NCBI GenBank assembly: GCA_964354255.1
Contig: CAYGYX010000023.1
Location: 1-28,369 of the forward strand
Direction of reading: 5' to 3'
DNA: 28,369 nt
DNA from: VGBK01 sp964354255
Lineage (GTDB): Bacteria; Actinomycetota; Acidimicrobiia; Spongiisociales; UBA11373
Both the position numbers and the translations under genes were made by a program. Below, one piece after another: positions 15,974 to 23,668 of this stretch; positions within the stretch are counted from its first letter, which is position 1, and each line of letters begins with the position of its first letter. Below the pieces are notes generated by a model that was given only the letters and a program-made list of their open reading frames with translations, ran no database searches and was not told the origin of the DNA.

Positions 15974-16207
15974 ATGCTCAATCTGCTCTACCAGACCGGC
16001 GAGTTCGTCGCCCAACTGCCCGAGGAGATCCAGCAGGGGATCGAGACGGTCAAGGCCAATCCGACGCTCATGTGGACCCTGGTGGGCATCGGGGCGTTCA
16101 CCGCCCTCGTCTTCGTGCTGGGGGTCGCCAAGCGCGCCTTCAAGGTGGCCTTCCTGGGGGCCGTGCTGAGCGTCGCCGCCTGGATCTGGTACTTCAACAT
16201 CCGCTGA
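15974..16207 (+). CDS. Small membrane protein of unknown function (77 aa)
   Basis: 77 aa with an amphipathic N-terminus (MLNLLYQTGEFVAQLPEEIQ) followed by two hydrophobic stretches, TLMWTLVGIGAFTALVFVLG (about 31-50) and the segment ending VLSVAAWIWYFNIR. A short basic turn (AKRAFK) separates them, so a two-helix hairpin in the membrane is likely. ATG 15974 is chosen because a TAACCT -10 lies exactly 7 nt upstream; the longer in-frame start at 15929 would put translation upstream of that promoter and adds low-complexity sequence. The gene is 58 nt upstream of serA, which has its own promoter. I recognise no family. Confidence 0.68.
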   Translation: MLNLLYQTGEFVAQLPEEIQQGIETVKANPTLMWTLVGIGAFTALVFVLGVAKRAFKVAFLGAVLSVAAWIWYFNIR

Positions 16208-16230
16208 CGGAGGCCGTCCGGCCCGTCGTC

Positions 16231-16265
16231 TTGAACGCAGCGCCGCGACGACCACAATGCGCGCC
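16231..16265 (+). promoter_or_regulatory. Putative serA promoter with -35 and -10, leaderless
   Basis: TTGAAC (16231-16236), a 16-nt spacer, CACAAT (16253-16258), then 7 nt to GTG 16266. This is the best -35/-10 pair before a protein gene in the window and favours GTG 16266 over ATG 16257, which would overlap the -10. Confidence 0.55.
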
Positions 16266-17846
16266 GTGCAGCCACGGGTGATCGTCGCCGAGGAGATATC
16301 CGAAGCCGGCCTGGCCGTGCTCGGCGAGGTAGCCGAGGTAGATCTGGCGGTCGGCGCTTCCCGCCCGGACCTGCTCGCCCGGCTCGGCGGGGCGGCCGGC
16401 CTGGTGGTGCGTTCTGCCACCAGGGTGGATGCCGAGCTGATCGCCGCGGCCCCCGCTCTGCGGGTGGTGGGCCGGGCGGGGATCGGCACCGACAACATCG
16501 ATCTCGACGCCGCCACCCGGGCCGGGATCCTGGTGGTCAATGCGCCCAACGCCAACGCTCTGTCTGCCGCCGAGCACACCATGGCCCTGCTCCTCGCCCT
16601 GGCCCGGCGGGTGCCGGAGGCCGACCGGTCGGTGCGCTCCGGGGGGTGGGAGCGCCGGCGCCTCGGCGGGGTGGAGCTGGCCGGCAAGACCCTCGGCATC
16701 GTCGGCCTGGGCCGCATCGGCAGCCTGGTGGCGGAGCGGGCCCGGGCCTTCGGGATGAGCCTGGTGGCCTACGACCCCTTCGTGTCGGGCGAGCTGGTCG
16801 GCGCCGCCGGGGTGGAGCTGGTGTCGGACCTCGCGGACCTGATGGGGCGCAGCGATTTCGTCACCCTCCACGTCCCGCTCACCGCCGAGACCCGGGGGCT
16901 GGTCGGGGCGGAGGCCCTGGAGTGGGCCCGGCCCGGCCTGCGGTTGGTGAACACGGCGCGGGGCGGGGTAGTCGACGAGGAAGCGTTGGCCGCCGCCCTC
17001 CGCTCCGGCCGGGTGGCCGGCGCCGCCCTGGATGTCTTCGCCGCCGAACCGCCCGCCGGGAGCCCGCTGCTCGCCCTGCCCCAGGTGGTGGTCACCCCGC
17101 ATCTGGGCGCCTCCACCGCCGAGGCCCAGGCGAGGGCGGCAGTCGAGGTGGCGGCGGCAGTGGTGGCCGCCCTGCGTGGCGAGCTGGTGCCGACCGCGGT
17201 CAACGTGGAGCTGGGGACGGGGATGCCCGACGAATGGCAGCCCTTCCTGCCGGTGGCCGAGGCGCTGGGGGCCACCTTCGCCGCTCTCGCCCGGGGCCTG
17301 CCCGCCGAGCTGCGCGTCGGCGTCGATGGGGAACTGGGTGGGTTCTCCTGCCGTCCGCTGTCGCTGGCCGCCTTGAAGGGGGCACTGCGCCTGGTCAGCG
17401 AGCAGCCGGTCACTTACGTCAATGCCCTGCTCCTGGCCAAGGCGCACGGAGTGCGCCTGGTGGAGCACTCCTCACCCGAGGCGGCGGGCTATCCCTCGGT
17501 GGTGCGCCTGGCCGGCGAGGTGGGTGGCGAGACGATGTCGGTCGCCGGGACGGTCCTTCCCCGCAAGGGCCCTGTCCTGGTCGAGGTGCTCGGCCGCGAG
17601 ATCGAGCTGCCGCTGAGCGAACGTCTGCTGCTGATACTGCACGAGGACCTGCCCGGGGTGATCGGGCGGATCGGGACATACCTCGGTGAGCGGGGGGTGA
17701 GCATCGCCGACCCGGTGGTGGGCCGTCTCGGGGCTGCCCCCGGGCTGATCGGCCTCGCCATCGATCGCCGCCTCGACGATGGGGAGATCGCCGGGTTGCG
17801 TGCCCTGACCGGGGTGGGCCGCGCCTGGACGGTGGACCTCGTCTAG
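16266..17846 (+). CDS. serA: D-3-phosphoglycerate dehydrogenase
   Basis: 526 aa from GTG 16266. It oxidises 3-phosphoglycerate to phosphohydroxypyruvate, the first step of serine synthesis. Features: substrate domain (VIVAEEISEAGLAVL), Rossmann domain LGIVGLGRIGSLVAERARAF, and catalytic R232 (NTARGG), E261 (FAAEPP) and H279 (TPHLGAST). From about residue 315 comes the extra allosteric-substrate-binding domain, and at the C-terminus an ACT domain (LLLILHEDLPGVIGRIGTYL), as in the long, serine-regulated type known from M. tuberculosis (528 aa). The in-frame ATG at 16257 is the alternative start. The stop TAG (17844-17846) shares CTAG with the opposing pgpA stop. Confidence 0.96.
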   Translation: MQPRVIVAEEISEAGLAVLGEVAEVDLAVGASRPDLLARLGGAAGLVVRSATRVDAELIAAAPALRVVGRAGIGTDNIDLDAATRAGILVVNAPNANALSAAEHTMALLLALARRVPEADRSVRSGGWERRRLGGVELAGKTLGIVGLGRIGSLVAERARAFGMSLVAYDPFVSGELVGAAGVELVSDLADLMGRSDFVTLHVPLTAETRGLVGAEALEWARPGLRLVNTARGGVVDEEALAAALRSGRVAGAALDVFAAEPPAGSPLLALPQVVVTPHLGASTAEAQARAAVEVAAAVVAALRGELVPTAVNVELGTGMPDEWQPFLPVAEALGATFAALARGLPAELRVGVDGELGGFSCRPLSLAALKGALRLVSEQPVTYVNALLLAKAHGVRLVEHSSPEAAGYPSVVRLAGEVGGETMSVAGTVLPRKGPVLVEVLGREIELPLSERLLLILHEDLPGVIGRIGTYLGERGVSIADPVVGRLGAAPGLIGLAIDRRLDDGEIAGLRALTGVGRAWTVDLV

Positions 17847-18298
17847 AGCCAGATCGAGAGCAGCCAGCCGGTGGCCAGCCCGTAGAGGCCGGCCACCAGG
17901 TCGTCGGCGGTAACGCCCAGGGCACCGGGCAGGGCCTCGGCCCGGTGCACCCCGGGCAGCACCTTGAAGATGTCGGCGAGCCGGGCTACCACCAGCGCCG
18001 CCGCCCAGGGCCAGGCGCCCAAGCCGATCAGGGCGAGCAGGGTGCCGGCCGTCTCGTCCATGCAGACCCACCCCGGGTCGGCACCCCCCACCGCGAAGGG
18101 GATCGCCGACCAGAGGGAGGCGGCGGTGGCCGCCAGGGCCGCCAGCAGGGTCACCCACCAGGGGGCCCGGGTGGCCAGCAGCACCGCCCCGATGGCCGCG
18201 CCCAGGCCGGCACCGAAGGTGCCCGCCCCGGCATCGCTCTTCCAGAGGGCGCGGGGGACGAAGCCGAGGCCGAAGGACGAGGCCACGAGGCGCTTCAC
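17843..18298 (-). CDS. pgpA: Phosphatidylglycerophosphatase A
   Basis: 151 aa polytopic membrane protein of the PgpA family, which dephosphorylates phosphatidylglycerophosphate to phosphatidylglycerol. The order of signatures fits: an N-terminal FGLGFVPRA...GAGTFGAGLG segment, hydrophobic helices, DPGWVCMDETAG (D74, D81, E82), RLADIFK (R106, D109, K112) followed by a PG turn, and GVTADDLVAGLYG (D132, D133) near the C-terminus. The last helix ends the protein. The start is GTG 18298 because TAGCCT lies 7 nt upstream on this strand and PgpA homology starts there; a longer in-frame extension to 18628 crosses the helicase leader and is not PgpA-like. It converges with serA on a shared CTAG. Confidence 0.82.
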   Translation of the reverse strand: MKRLVASSFGLGFVPRALWKSDAGAGTFGAGLGAAIGAVLLATRAPWWVTLLAALAATAASLWSAIPFAVGGADPGWVCMDETAGTLLALIGLGAWPWAAALVVARLADIFKVLPGVHRAEALPGALGVTADDLVAGLYGLATGWLLSIWL

Positions 18299-18311
18299 CC
18301 AGGGCAGGCTA
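18299..18311 (-). promoter_or_regulatory. Putative leaderless promoter -10 of pgpA
   Basis: On the minus strand TAGCCT (18311-18306) is followed by 7 nt and GTG at 18298. It is divergent from the helicase promoter, 56 bp away. Confidence 0.55.
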
Positions 18312-18366
18312 GTGGCCGGCCGAGGGCCGCATCGGAGCGGATGCGGGGATAGAGGCCGGCGGCTGC

Positions 18367-18372
18367 TACCGT
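18367..18372 (+). promoter_or_regulatory. Possible -10 element of the DEAD-box helicase gene
   Basis: TACCGT lies 170 nt upstream of the helicase ATG. If used, it gives a leader of about 163 nt, the longest predicted in this window. The leader ends in AGGAGAG (18533-18539) 3 nt before ATG 18543. Confidence 0.35.
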
Positions 18373-18542
18373 CTCTGGGGTCGCACTCCCGACTGTTCGG
18401 GAGGGCGGGGCCCGAGCGGGCCTCGCCGGCGGCCCGGCCGCAACCGCGGCCCGCGTCTCGGTCCTCGCTGCAAGTGGTGTGGCAGTGCGCGAGCGAGTGC
18501 GCCCCACCCACCAATCCCCCCACCGGGGAACCAGGAGAGACC

Positions 18543-19826
18543 ATGTCCATCACCTTCGCCGACCTCGGCGCGCCCGGAGAGGTCGTCGCCGCGCTGGCGG
18601 CGACCGGGGTGACCGAGCCCCTTCCCATTCAGACCGCCACCATCCCCGACGCCATCGCCGGCCGCGACATCTGCGGCAGCGCCCCCACCGGCTCGGGCAA
18701 GACGCTGGCCTTCGGCATCCCCCTCGTCGTCACCGTCGAGCGAGGGAGGCCGGGGCGGCCGCGAGCCTTGGTGCTCGCCCCAACCCGTGAACTGGCCGAA
18801 CAGATCCGCACCGAACTCGAGACCATCGCCGTGGCGCGGCGGGTGAGCACCCTGGCGGTCTACGGCGGCGTCGGGTATGAGGCGCAGCGGCGCAGCCTCC
18901 GTCGTGGCGTCGACGTGCTCGTCGCCTGCCCGGGTCGCCTCGCGGACCTCGTCCAGCAGGGCTGGGTACGGCTCGACGACGTCGACCGCGTGGTGGTCGA
19001 CGAAGCCGACCGCATGTCCGATATGGGCTTTCTCCCCGAGGTGCGGCGCCTGCTCGACATGACCGCCCCGAACCGCCAGACGATGCTCTTCTCGGCCACG
19101 CTCGACGGCGAGGTGGCGGCGCTGACCCACCGCTACCAGCGGGACCCGGTCCGCCACGAGGTGGAGGGGATCGGAGCCGACGCCATCGACGCCCGGCACT
19201 TTTTCTGGCGGGTAGAGGCTCATGAACGGATCGAGCACACTGCCGGCATCGTCACGGCGGCGAGCCCGACCATCATCTTCTGCAAGACCCGTCACGGCGT
19301 CGACCGCCTGGCGCGGCACCTCGAGGCCCGGGGAGTGCGCGTCGCTCCCATCCACGGCGGCCACTCCCAGCCGCAACGCAGCCGGGCCCTGCTCGGGTTC
19401 AGCCGGGGGGAGGTCCGGGCGCTGGTAGCCACCGATGTGGCCGCCCGAGGCATCCATGTCGACGGCGTGGCTTGCGTGCTGCACTTCGACCCGCCGGCCG
19501 ACGCCAAGGCGTACCTCCATCGCTCGGGCCGGACCGCCCGGGTCGGGGCGGCGGGCGTGGTGGTGTCGCTGGTCGCCCCGGACCAGGTGCCGGCGTCCCG
19601 TCGGCTGCAAGGCAGCCTCGGCCTCAATGGGGGCGTGCAGCTCATGAACCTCGAGAGCCTGGACGGGGGAGGGGAGCGGATCGACCCCAACCGGCGCCCG
19701 GGAGACGCCACCCACCTGGCTTCTCTGATCACCGCCCAGGACGCCCGGCGGTTCGGCGCCGGGGGTCGGGGCAGGCGGGGTCGCAGCCGCCGCGTCCACG
19801 CCGCGAGCCGCTATCGGAGCCGGTGA
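18543..19826 (+). CDS. DEAD-box ATP-dependent RNA helicase
   Basis: 427 aa. ATP-driven RNA strand separation, typically in ribosome assembly or RNA decay. All core motifs are visible: Q motif region ITFADLGAP...PLPIQTATIP, motif I APTGSGKT, Ia APTRELAEQI, GG, Ib CPGRL, II VVDEADRM, III SAT, IV IIFCKTRHGVDRL, V VATDVAARGIHVDGV, VI HRSGRTARVG. The C-terminal tail is Gly/Arg-rich (RRFGAGGRGRRGRSRR), a usual RNA-binding extension in bacterial RhlE-type helicases. ATG 18543 is chosen for its AGGAGAG ribosome site and because the Q-motif begins at once; the open frame to 17964 runs antisense through pgpA and is not coding. The specific RhlE/DeaD/CsdA subclass is not assigned. Confidence 0.94.
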   Translation: MSITFADLGAPGEVVAALAATGVTEPLPIQTATIPDAIAGRDICGSAPTGSGKTLAFGIPLVVTVERGRPGRPRALVLAPTRELAEQIRTELETIAVARRVSTLAVYGGVGYEAQRRSLRRGVDVLVACPGRLADLVQQGWVRLDDVDRVVVDEADRMSDMGFLPEVRRLLDMTAPNRQTMLFSATLDGEVAALTHRYQRDPVRHEVEGIGADAIDARHFFWRVEAHERIEHTAGIVTAASPTIIFCKTRHGVDRLARHLEARGVRVAPIHGGHSQPQRSRALLGFSRGEVRALVATDVAARGIHVDGVACVLHFDPPADAKAYLHRSGRTARVGAAGVVVSLVAPDQVPASRRLQGSLGLNGGVQLMNLESLDGGGERIDPNRRPGDATHLASLITAQDARRFGAGGRGRRGRSRRVHAASRYRSR

Positions 19827-19887
19827 CGCGACTGAGGCGGGTCTCCCTCTGAGGGCCGGCGCCGCCCGCCGGGGGCCGGCGGGCGAG

Positions 19888-19901
19888 TAGCCTGCCGGGT
19901 C
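19888..19901 (+). promoter_or_regulatory. Putative leaderless promoter -10 of the S9 peptidase operon
   Basis: TAGCCT at 19888-19893, 8 nt, then ATG 19902. No Shine-Dalgarno is present. It may drive the whole run of genes through gltX. Confidence 0.5.
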
Positions 19902-21842
19902 ATGCTCCCCGGTGATCTCACCCGTTTCGTCACCGTCTCGGACCCGCAGATCCACCCCGACGGAAGGCGGGTCGCCTTCGTCGTGTCCGGCATGGATGTG
20001 GAGAAGGACCGCCACCACCGCCGGGTGTGGCTCTGGGACGGGGCCGCGGCCCGGCCCTTCACCCACGGCCCGGCAGATGGCCGACCTCGCTGGTCGCCCG
20101 ACGGCGGCGCCCTCGCCTTCCTCCGCGCCACGGGTGAGGAGGGCAAGCCGGCGCAGGTGGCGGTGATGGTGGCCGCCGGGGGCGAGGCCAACGTGCTCAC
20201 CTCCTTTGCCCTGGGGGCCGGTGAGGCGGAGTGGTCTCCCGATGGGTCCCGCCTGGCGGTCATCGGGGTCGAATGGACGGGCGAGTGGGCCGGCCTCGAC
20301 GACGACGAGCGCAAGCGCCACCCCCGCCGGATCACCCGCCCCGGCTATCGCTTCGACGACCTCGGCTGGCGCCACGATCGGCGCAGCAACGCCTACCTGG
20401 TGGACCCGGTCGGCTCGGCTGGCCCAATGCCGCTCTCCACCGGCGACTTCCACGACTCGGGAGTGGCGTGGCGCCCGGACGGGCGGGCGGTGGGCTTCCT
20501 CAGCGCCCGCCACGAGCAGCGCCACCTGGATTCGGGCACCCAGGCCTGGGAGGTGCCGGTCGAGGGGGGCGAGATGGCACCCCTGACCGCCGTGGGAGGC
20601 TGGCGTAGCCTCTGCTACCGGCCCGACGGGGTCGTCCACCTGGTGGGAATCCTCGACCCGTGGGACTGGCCGGCGGTGGCCGGGCTGTGGCGCCTGGAGG
20701 ATGGCGCCCCGGTCCAGATCGCCGTCGCGCTCGATCGCTCCTTCGACCCGGCTTCACCGGCGGTGCTGCCCGGCGGGCCGCGCTGGCTGGCGGACGGGTC
20801 CTGCCTGACCGTGATCGAGGATCGGGGCCGCCTGCGGGTCGTCCGCGTCGGCGGCGATGGGGAGGTGGAGGACGTGCTGGGGGGAGACCGGGCCATCACC
20901 GGCCTCACCGGCCGCCTCGACGGCTCGGCCTTCGCTTTCACCGCCACCACCCCCACCGACCCGGGAGAGGTGTGGTGGTGGGAGGAGGGCGAGGAGCGCT
21001 GCCTCACCGACCTGAATGCCGCCTTCCGCGACAGCGCGGACCTGGTCGCCCCGGAGGCCTTCACGGTGGTCAACGACGGGGTGGAGATCGACGCCTGGGC
21101 CTACCTGCCCCCCGGCGAGGGCCCGGTGCCTCTTCTCCTCAACATCCACGGCGGTCCGGCCACCCAGTACGGGTGGGGGTTCTTCGACGAGTTCCAGGTG
21201 TACGTCGGCGCCGGGTACGGGGTGATCGGCTGCAATCCCCGGGGGTCGAGCGGGCGGGGCCGCGACTTCGTGCGGGTACCGGTCGGGCGCTGGACCGAAG
21301 AGCGCCCTCCCGACCTGGAGGACATCCTGGCGGTGGCCGGCGCCGCCCTGGAGCACTTCCCTCGCCTCGACGCCGGCCGGCAAGGGATCATGGGTGGCTC
21401 GTACGGTGGCTACATGACGGCCTGCATACTCACCGTGGATGGGCGCTTCCGCTCGGCCGTGCCGGAGCGGGGCGTCTATTCCTACAGCTCCTTCTCGGGC
21501 ACCTCGGACATCGGCCTGCGCTTCCCGCGCATGTACCTGGGGGACCGGGAGTATGGGAACTGGGAGCGGCTGTGGGCGGCCAGCCCCCTGGCTCGGGCCG
21601 ACCGGATCACCACCCCGTGCTTGATCGTGCATTCCGAAGGCGACGCCCGCTGTCCCATCGAGCAGGGAGAGCAGCTATTCGCCGTCTTGGCGGCCAACGG
21701 CGTGGAGGTGGAGATGCTGCGCTTCCCCGGTGCCAGCCATGAGCTCTCCCGCTCCGGCAAGCCCCGGTGGCGGCAGGACCGCTTCAACGCCATCTTGGAG
21801 TGGCACGGCCGGCACCTGGGTCCCGGCGATGTGACAACATAG
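19902..21842 (+). CDS. S9 family prolyl oligopeptidase / acylaminoacyl-peptidase-like serine peptidase
   Basis: 646 aa. The N-terminal two thirds is a beta-propeller of TolB/WD40-like blades (VSDPQIHPDGRRVAFVVSG, RWSPDGGALAFLR, EWSPDGSRLAVIG, AWRPDGRAVGFLS). The C-terminal alpha/beta hydrolase domain starts near residue 390 (PLLLNIHGGPATQYGWGFFD). The catalytic triad is S500 (GGSYGGYMT), D581 (HSEGDARCP) and H613 (GASHEL). Such enzymes trim short peptides or remove acylated N-terminal residues; the propeller limits substrate size. There is no signal peptide, so it is probably cytosolic. A -10 lies 8 nt before the ATG. The next gene starts 8 nt after its stop. Confidence 0.93.
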   Translation: MLPGDLTRFVTVSDPQIHPDGRRVAFVVSGMDVEKDRHHRRVWLWDGAAARPFTHGPADGRPRWSPDGGALAFLRATGEEGKPAQVAVMVAAGGEANVLTSFALGAGEAEWSPDGSRLAVIGVEWTGEWAGLDDDERKRHPRRITRPGYRFDDLGWRHDRRSNAYLVDPVGSAGPMPLSTGDFHDSGVAWRPDGRAVGFLSARHEQRHLDSGTQAWEVPVEGGEMAPLTAVGGWRSLCYRPDGVVHLVGILDPWDWPAVAGLWRLEDGAPVQIAVALDRSFDPASPAVLPGGPRWLADGSCLTVIEDRGRLRVVRVGGDGEVEDVLGGDRAITGLTGRLDGSAFAFTATTPTDPGEVWWWEEGEERCLTDLNAAFRDSADLVAPEAFTVVNDGVEIDAWAYLPPGEGPVPLLLNIHGGPATQYGWGFFDEFQVYVGAGYGVIGCNPRGSSGRGRDFVRVPVGRWTEERPPDLEDILAVAGAALEHFPRLDAGRQGIMGGSYGGYMTACILTVDGRFRSAVPERGVYSYSSFSGTSDIGLRFPRMYLGDREYGNWERLWAASPLARADRITTPCLIVHSEGDARCPIEQGEQLFAVLAANGVEVEMLRFPGASHELSRSGKPRWRQDRFNAILEWHGRHLGPGDVTT

Positions 21843-21850
21843 GCCTCGCC

Positions 21851-22351
21851 GTGGGTCAGCAGCCCAACATCCAACTGGACCTGGAGGACCTGCCTCGCCT
21901 AGAGCCGAGTCCCGGTCCGGCGCGGCGGTGGTCGGCTCGCCGTCCCGGCGACCTGGCCGGCCCGCAGCAGGTTCCCTGGGGCGGGGCCTTCGGCACTCCC
22001 GGGCCCGACACCGGGTACGCCCTCCGCCTCCTCGCCGGGTGCCCGCTGGCGCTGGTGGAAGGGGAACGCCGGGCCGACGCCGAACGGATGGTGGCCGCCC
22101 TCATGGCCGCCCGCGCCTCCCGCCTCGGCCGGGCCCCCGTCGCCGGCGACGCCGAGGTGGCCGAGATCATCCTCGGGTTCCGGGCAGAGAGGTCCGCGAC
22201 CGCCGATGCCACGGAGAAGCGGCGCCGCTTCTCCGGCCACGGCGCCGAGGGCCTGCACCGTCTGCTGGAAGCGGTCGATGCCGGGCTGCTCGCCGCCCCG
22301 TTGACCGAGGTGCGGCGGCGGTGGGCGGCGGGGGAGCGGCTGATCGGCTGA
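21851..22351 (+). CDS. Conserved-looking protein of unknown function (166 aa)
   Basis: 166 aa from GTG 21851. The N-terminus is Pro/Arg-rich (VGQQPNIQLDLEDLPRLEP), followed by WGGAFGTPGPDTGYALRLL, a helical region with VEGERRADAERMVAALMAARASRLGRAP, and a basic segment EKRRRFSGHGAEGLHRLLEA. There is no signal peptide, no TM helix and no catalytic motif I recognise. Tight packing (8 nt after the S9 peptidase, 1-nt overlap with the thioesterase) supports it as a real gene in the operon. An in-frame start at 21767 would lie inside the peptidase gene and is disfavoured. A function cannot be given. Confidence 0.72.
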   Translation: MGQQPNIQLDLEDLPRLEPSPGPARRWSARRPGDLAGPQQVPWGGAFGTPGPDTGYALRLLAGCPLALVEGERRADAERMVAALMAARASRLGRAPVAGDAEVAEIILGFRAERSATADATEKRRRFSGHGAEGLHRLLEAVDAGLLAAPLTEVRRRWAAGERLIG

Positions 22352-22887
22352 TGCCCCGGGTCTCGCTCCTCACCAACGAAGTGGTCCCCATGCCGTCGGG
22401 GGCGGTGCTGGCCCACTTCCACACGCCCTGGTGCTTCGGATGCGGTCCGGAGAACGACCACGGGCTACGGCTGCAAGCGCGCCTCGAGGGTGACAAGGTC
22501 ACAGCCGACCTGCGCCTCGCCCCCTGGTTCGCCGGCGGGCCGGGAGTGGCGCACGGGGGAGCGGTGGCCGCCTTCTTCGACGACCTGATGGGCTTCGTGC
22601 CGGTGGCTCACCTCGCCCCGGCGGTCACCGCCCGCTTCGAGATCGACTTCATCAGGCCGGTGCTCCTCGGCGCCCCTATTCGGGCAGAGGCCTGGCTCGC
22701 CCGGCGGGAGGGGCGCAAGCTGTGGGCCGAGGCGGTGGGACGCAACGGTAGCGGCGAGGTCTACGTCGAAGCCCGGGCCCTCTACCTGGCGGTGGGCCTC
22801 GACCACTTCGCCGAGGCCCTGGCCGAGGTCACCGAGGAGCAGATCCTGCGCCTGAGCCGCTTTCGCTCGGATGAGTTCTATCCATGA
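22351..22887 (+). CDS. Hotdog-fold thioesterase (PaaI/4HBT family)
   Basis: 178 aa. The central region (about 55-150) is a hotdog-fold acyl-CoA thioesterase domain with the characteristic helix GVAHGGAVAAFFDDLMGF (HGG motif plus acidic residue) followed by strands TARFEIDFIRPVLLGAPI and LWAEAVGRNGSGEVYVEARALYLAV. The N-terminus has WCFGCGPENDHGLRLQARLE, the Cys-x2-Cys/GPxNxxGL type seen in many actinobacterial PaaI-like proteins. It probably hydrolyses a CoA thioester; the substrate is unknown. The ATG overlaps the previous stop by 1 nt (TGATG). The FAH-family gene starts 16 nt after its stop. Confidence 0.87.
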   Translation: MPRVSLLTNEVVPMPSGAVLAHFHTPWCFGCGPENDHGLRLQARLEGDKVTADLRLAPWFAGGPGVAHGGAVAAFFDDLMGFVPVAHLAPAVTARFEIDFIRPVLLGAPIRAEAWLARREGRKLWAEAVGRNGSGEVYVEARALYLAVGLDHFAEALAEVTEEQILRLSRFRSDEFYP

Positions 22888-22903
22888 GAAGCGGAGCCCG
22901 CCG

Positions 22904-23668
22904 ATGAAGATCGTCCGCATCCGCCTGGCCGGTGAGGAGATCGCCTACGGGGCGGTGGAGCCGGAAGGGATCCGGGTGCACCAGGGCACCCCCTTGGTGG
23001 CCTGGGAGCCCACCGAGACGCTGGTCCCATTCGAGCAGGCGCACCTGCTGGCCCCGGTCTTTCCCACCAAGGTGATCGGGGTGGGCCGCAACTACCTGGA
23101 CCACGCCGCCGAGCGCGGGGTGGAGGTGCCGTCCGAGCCGGTCATCTTTCTCAAGCCGGCTACTGCCGTCGTGGGGCCGGAGGCGGCGGTGGCCATCCCC
23201 CCGGAGGCCGGGGAGGTGCACCACGAGGCGGAGCTGGCAGTGGTGGTGGGCCGGGTGGCCCGGCGGGTCGCCGCCGAGGACGCCGGCGACTTCATCCTCG
23301 GCTACACGGCCGCCAACGATGTCACCGCTCGCGACCTGCAGCGCCGCGATGGGCAGTGGAGCCGGGCCAAGGGCTTCGACACCTTCTGCCCGCTGGGGCC
23401 GGCCATCGAAACCGAACTGGACCCGAGCGGACTCTCCCTCTCCTGCCTGGTGAACGGGGAGATCCGCCAGCAGGGCAACACCGCCGATATGGTGTTCGGA
23501 GTGGCCGAGCTGCTCGCCTTCATCTCCCGGGTGATGACCCTCCTCCCGGGCGATGTGATCCTCACCGGTACCCCGGCCGGGGTCGGGCCGGTGCGCCCCG
23601 GGGACCGCATGGAGGTCACCATCGAGCGGATAGGGGTGCTGCGCAACCCGGTGGTGGCGGGGCGATGA
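22904..23668 (+). CDS. Fumarylacetoacetate hydrolase (FAH) family protein
   Basis: 254 aa. FAH-fold enzymes cleave or decarboxylate acylpyruvates or related 2-keto acids using a divalent metal. Visible are the N-terminal IGVGRNYLDHAAE, the metal-binding EVHHEAELAVVVGR (Glu-x-Glu) with the Asp of NDVTARDLQ, the SRAKGFDTFCPLGP segment, and the C-terminal LLPGDVILTGTPAGVGPVRPGD. Which 2-keto acid it uses is unknown; fumarylpyruvate, acylpyruvate or oxaloacetate are possible. The ATG has GCGGAG 7 nt upstream; a longer in-frame start at 22871 overlaps the thioesterase. The ATGA overlap with gltX matches a pairing I recall from mycobacteria (Rv2993c beside gltS). Confidence 0.9.
   Translation: MKIVRIRLAGEEIAYGAVEPEGIRVHQGTPLVAWEPTETLVPFEQAHLLAPVFPTKVIGVGRNYLDHAAERGVEVPSEPVIFLKPATAVVGPEAAVAIPPEAGEVHHEAELAVVVGRVARRVAAEDAGDFILGYTAANDVTARDLQRRDGQWSRAKGFDTFCPLGPAIETELDPSGLSLSCLVNGEIRQQGNTADMVFGVAELLAFISRVMTLLPGDVILTGTPAGVGPVRPGDRMEVTIERIGVLRNPVVAGR

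Noticed and set aside
14394..16169. 591-aa plus-strand open frame opposite the LCP gene
   Set aside because: Composition is Gly/Arg/Val-rich without motifs; the minus strand encodes a complete LCP domain.
16208..16265. Riboswitch or attenuator upstream of serA
   Set aside because: Only 58 nt are available and a promoter fits right up to the start codon, leaving no leader RNA.
18299..18628. N-terminal extension of PgpA (261-aa open frame)
   Set aside because: The added 110 residues are low-complexity, run through the helicase leader, and precede a promoter-like TAGCCT 7 nt before GTG 18298.
18366..20639. 757-aa minus-strand open frame opposite the helicase and S9 peptidase
   Set aside because: Crosses two well-supported genes and has no recognisable domain.
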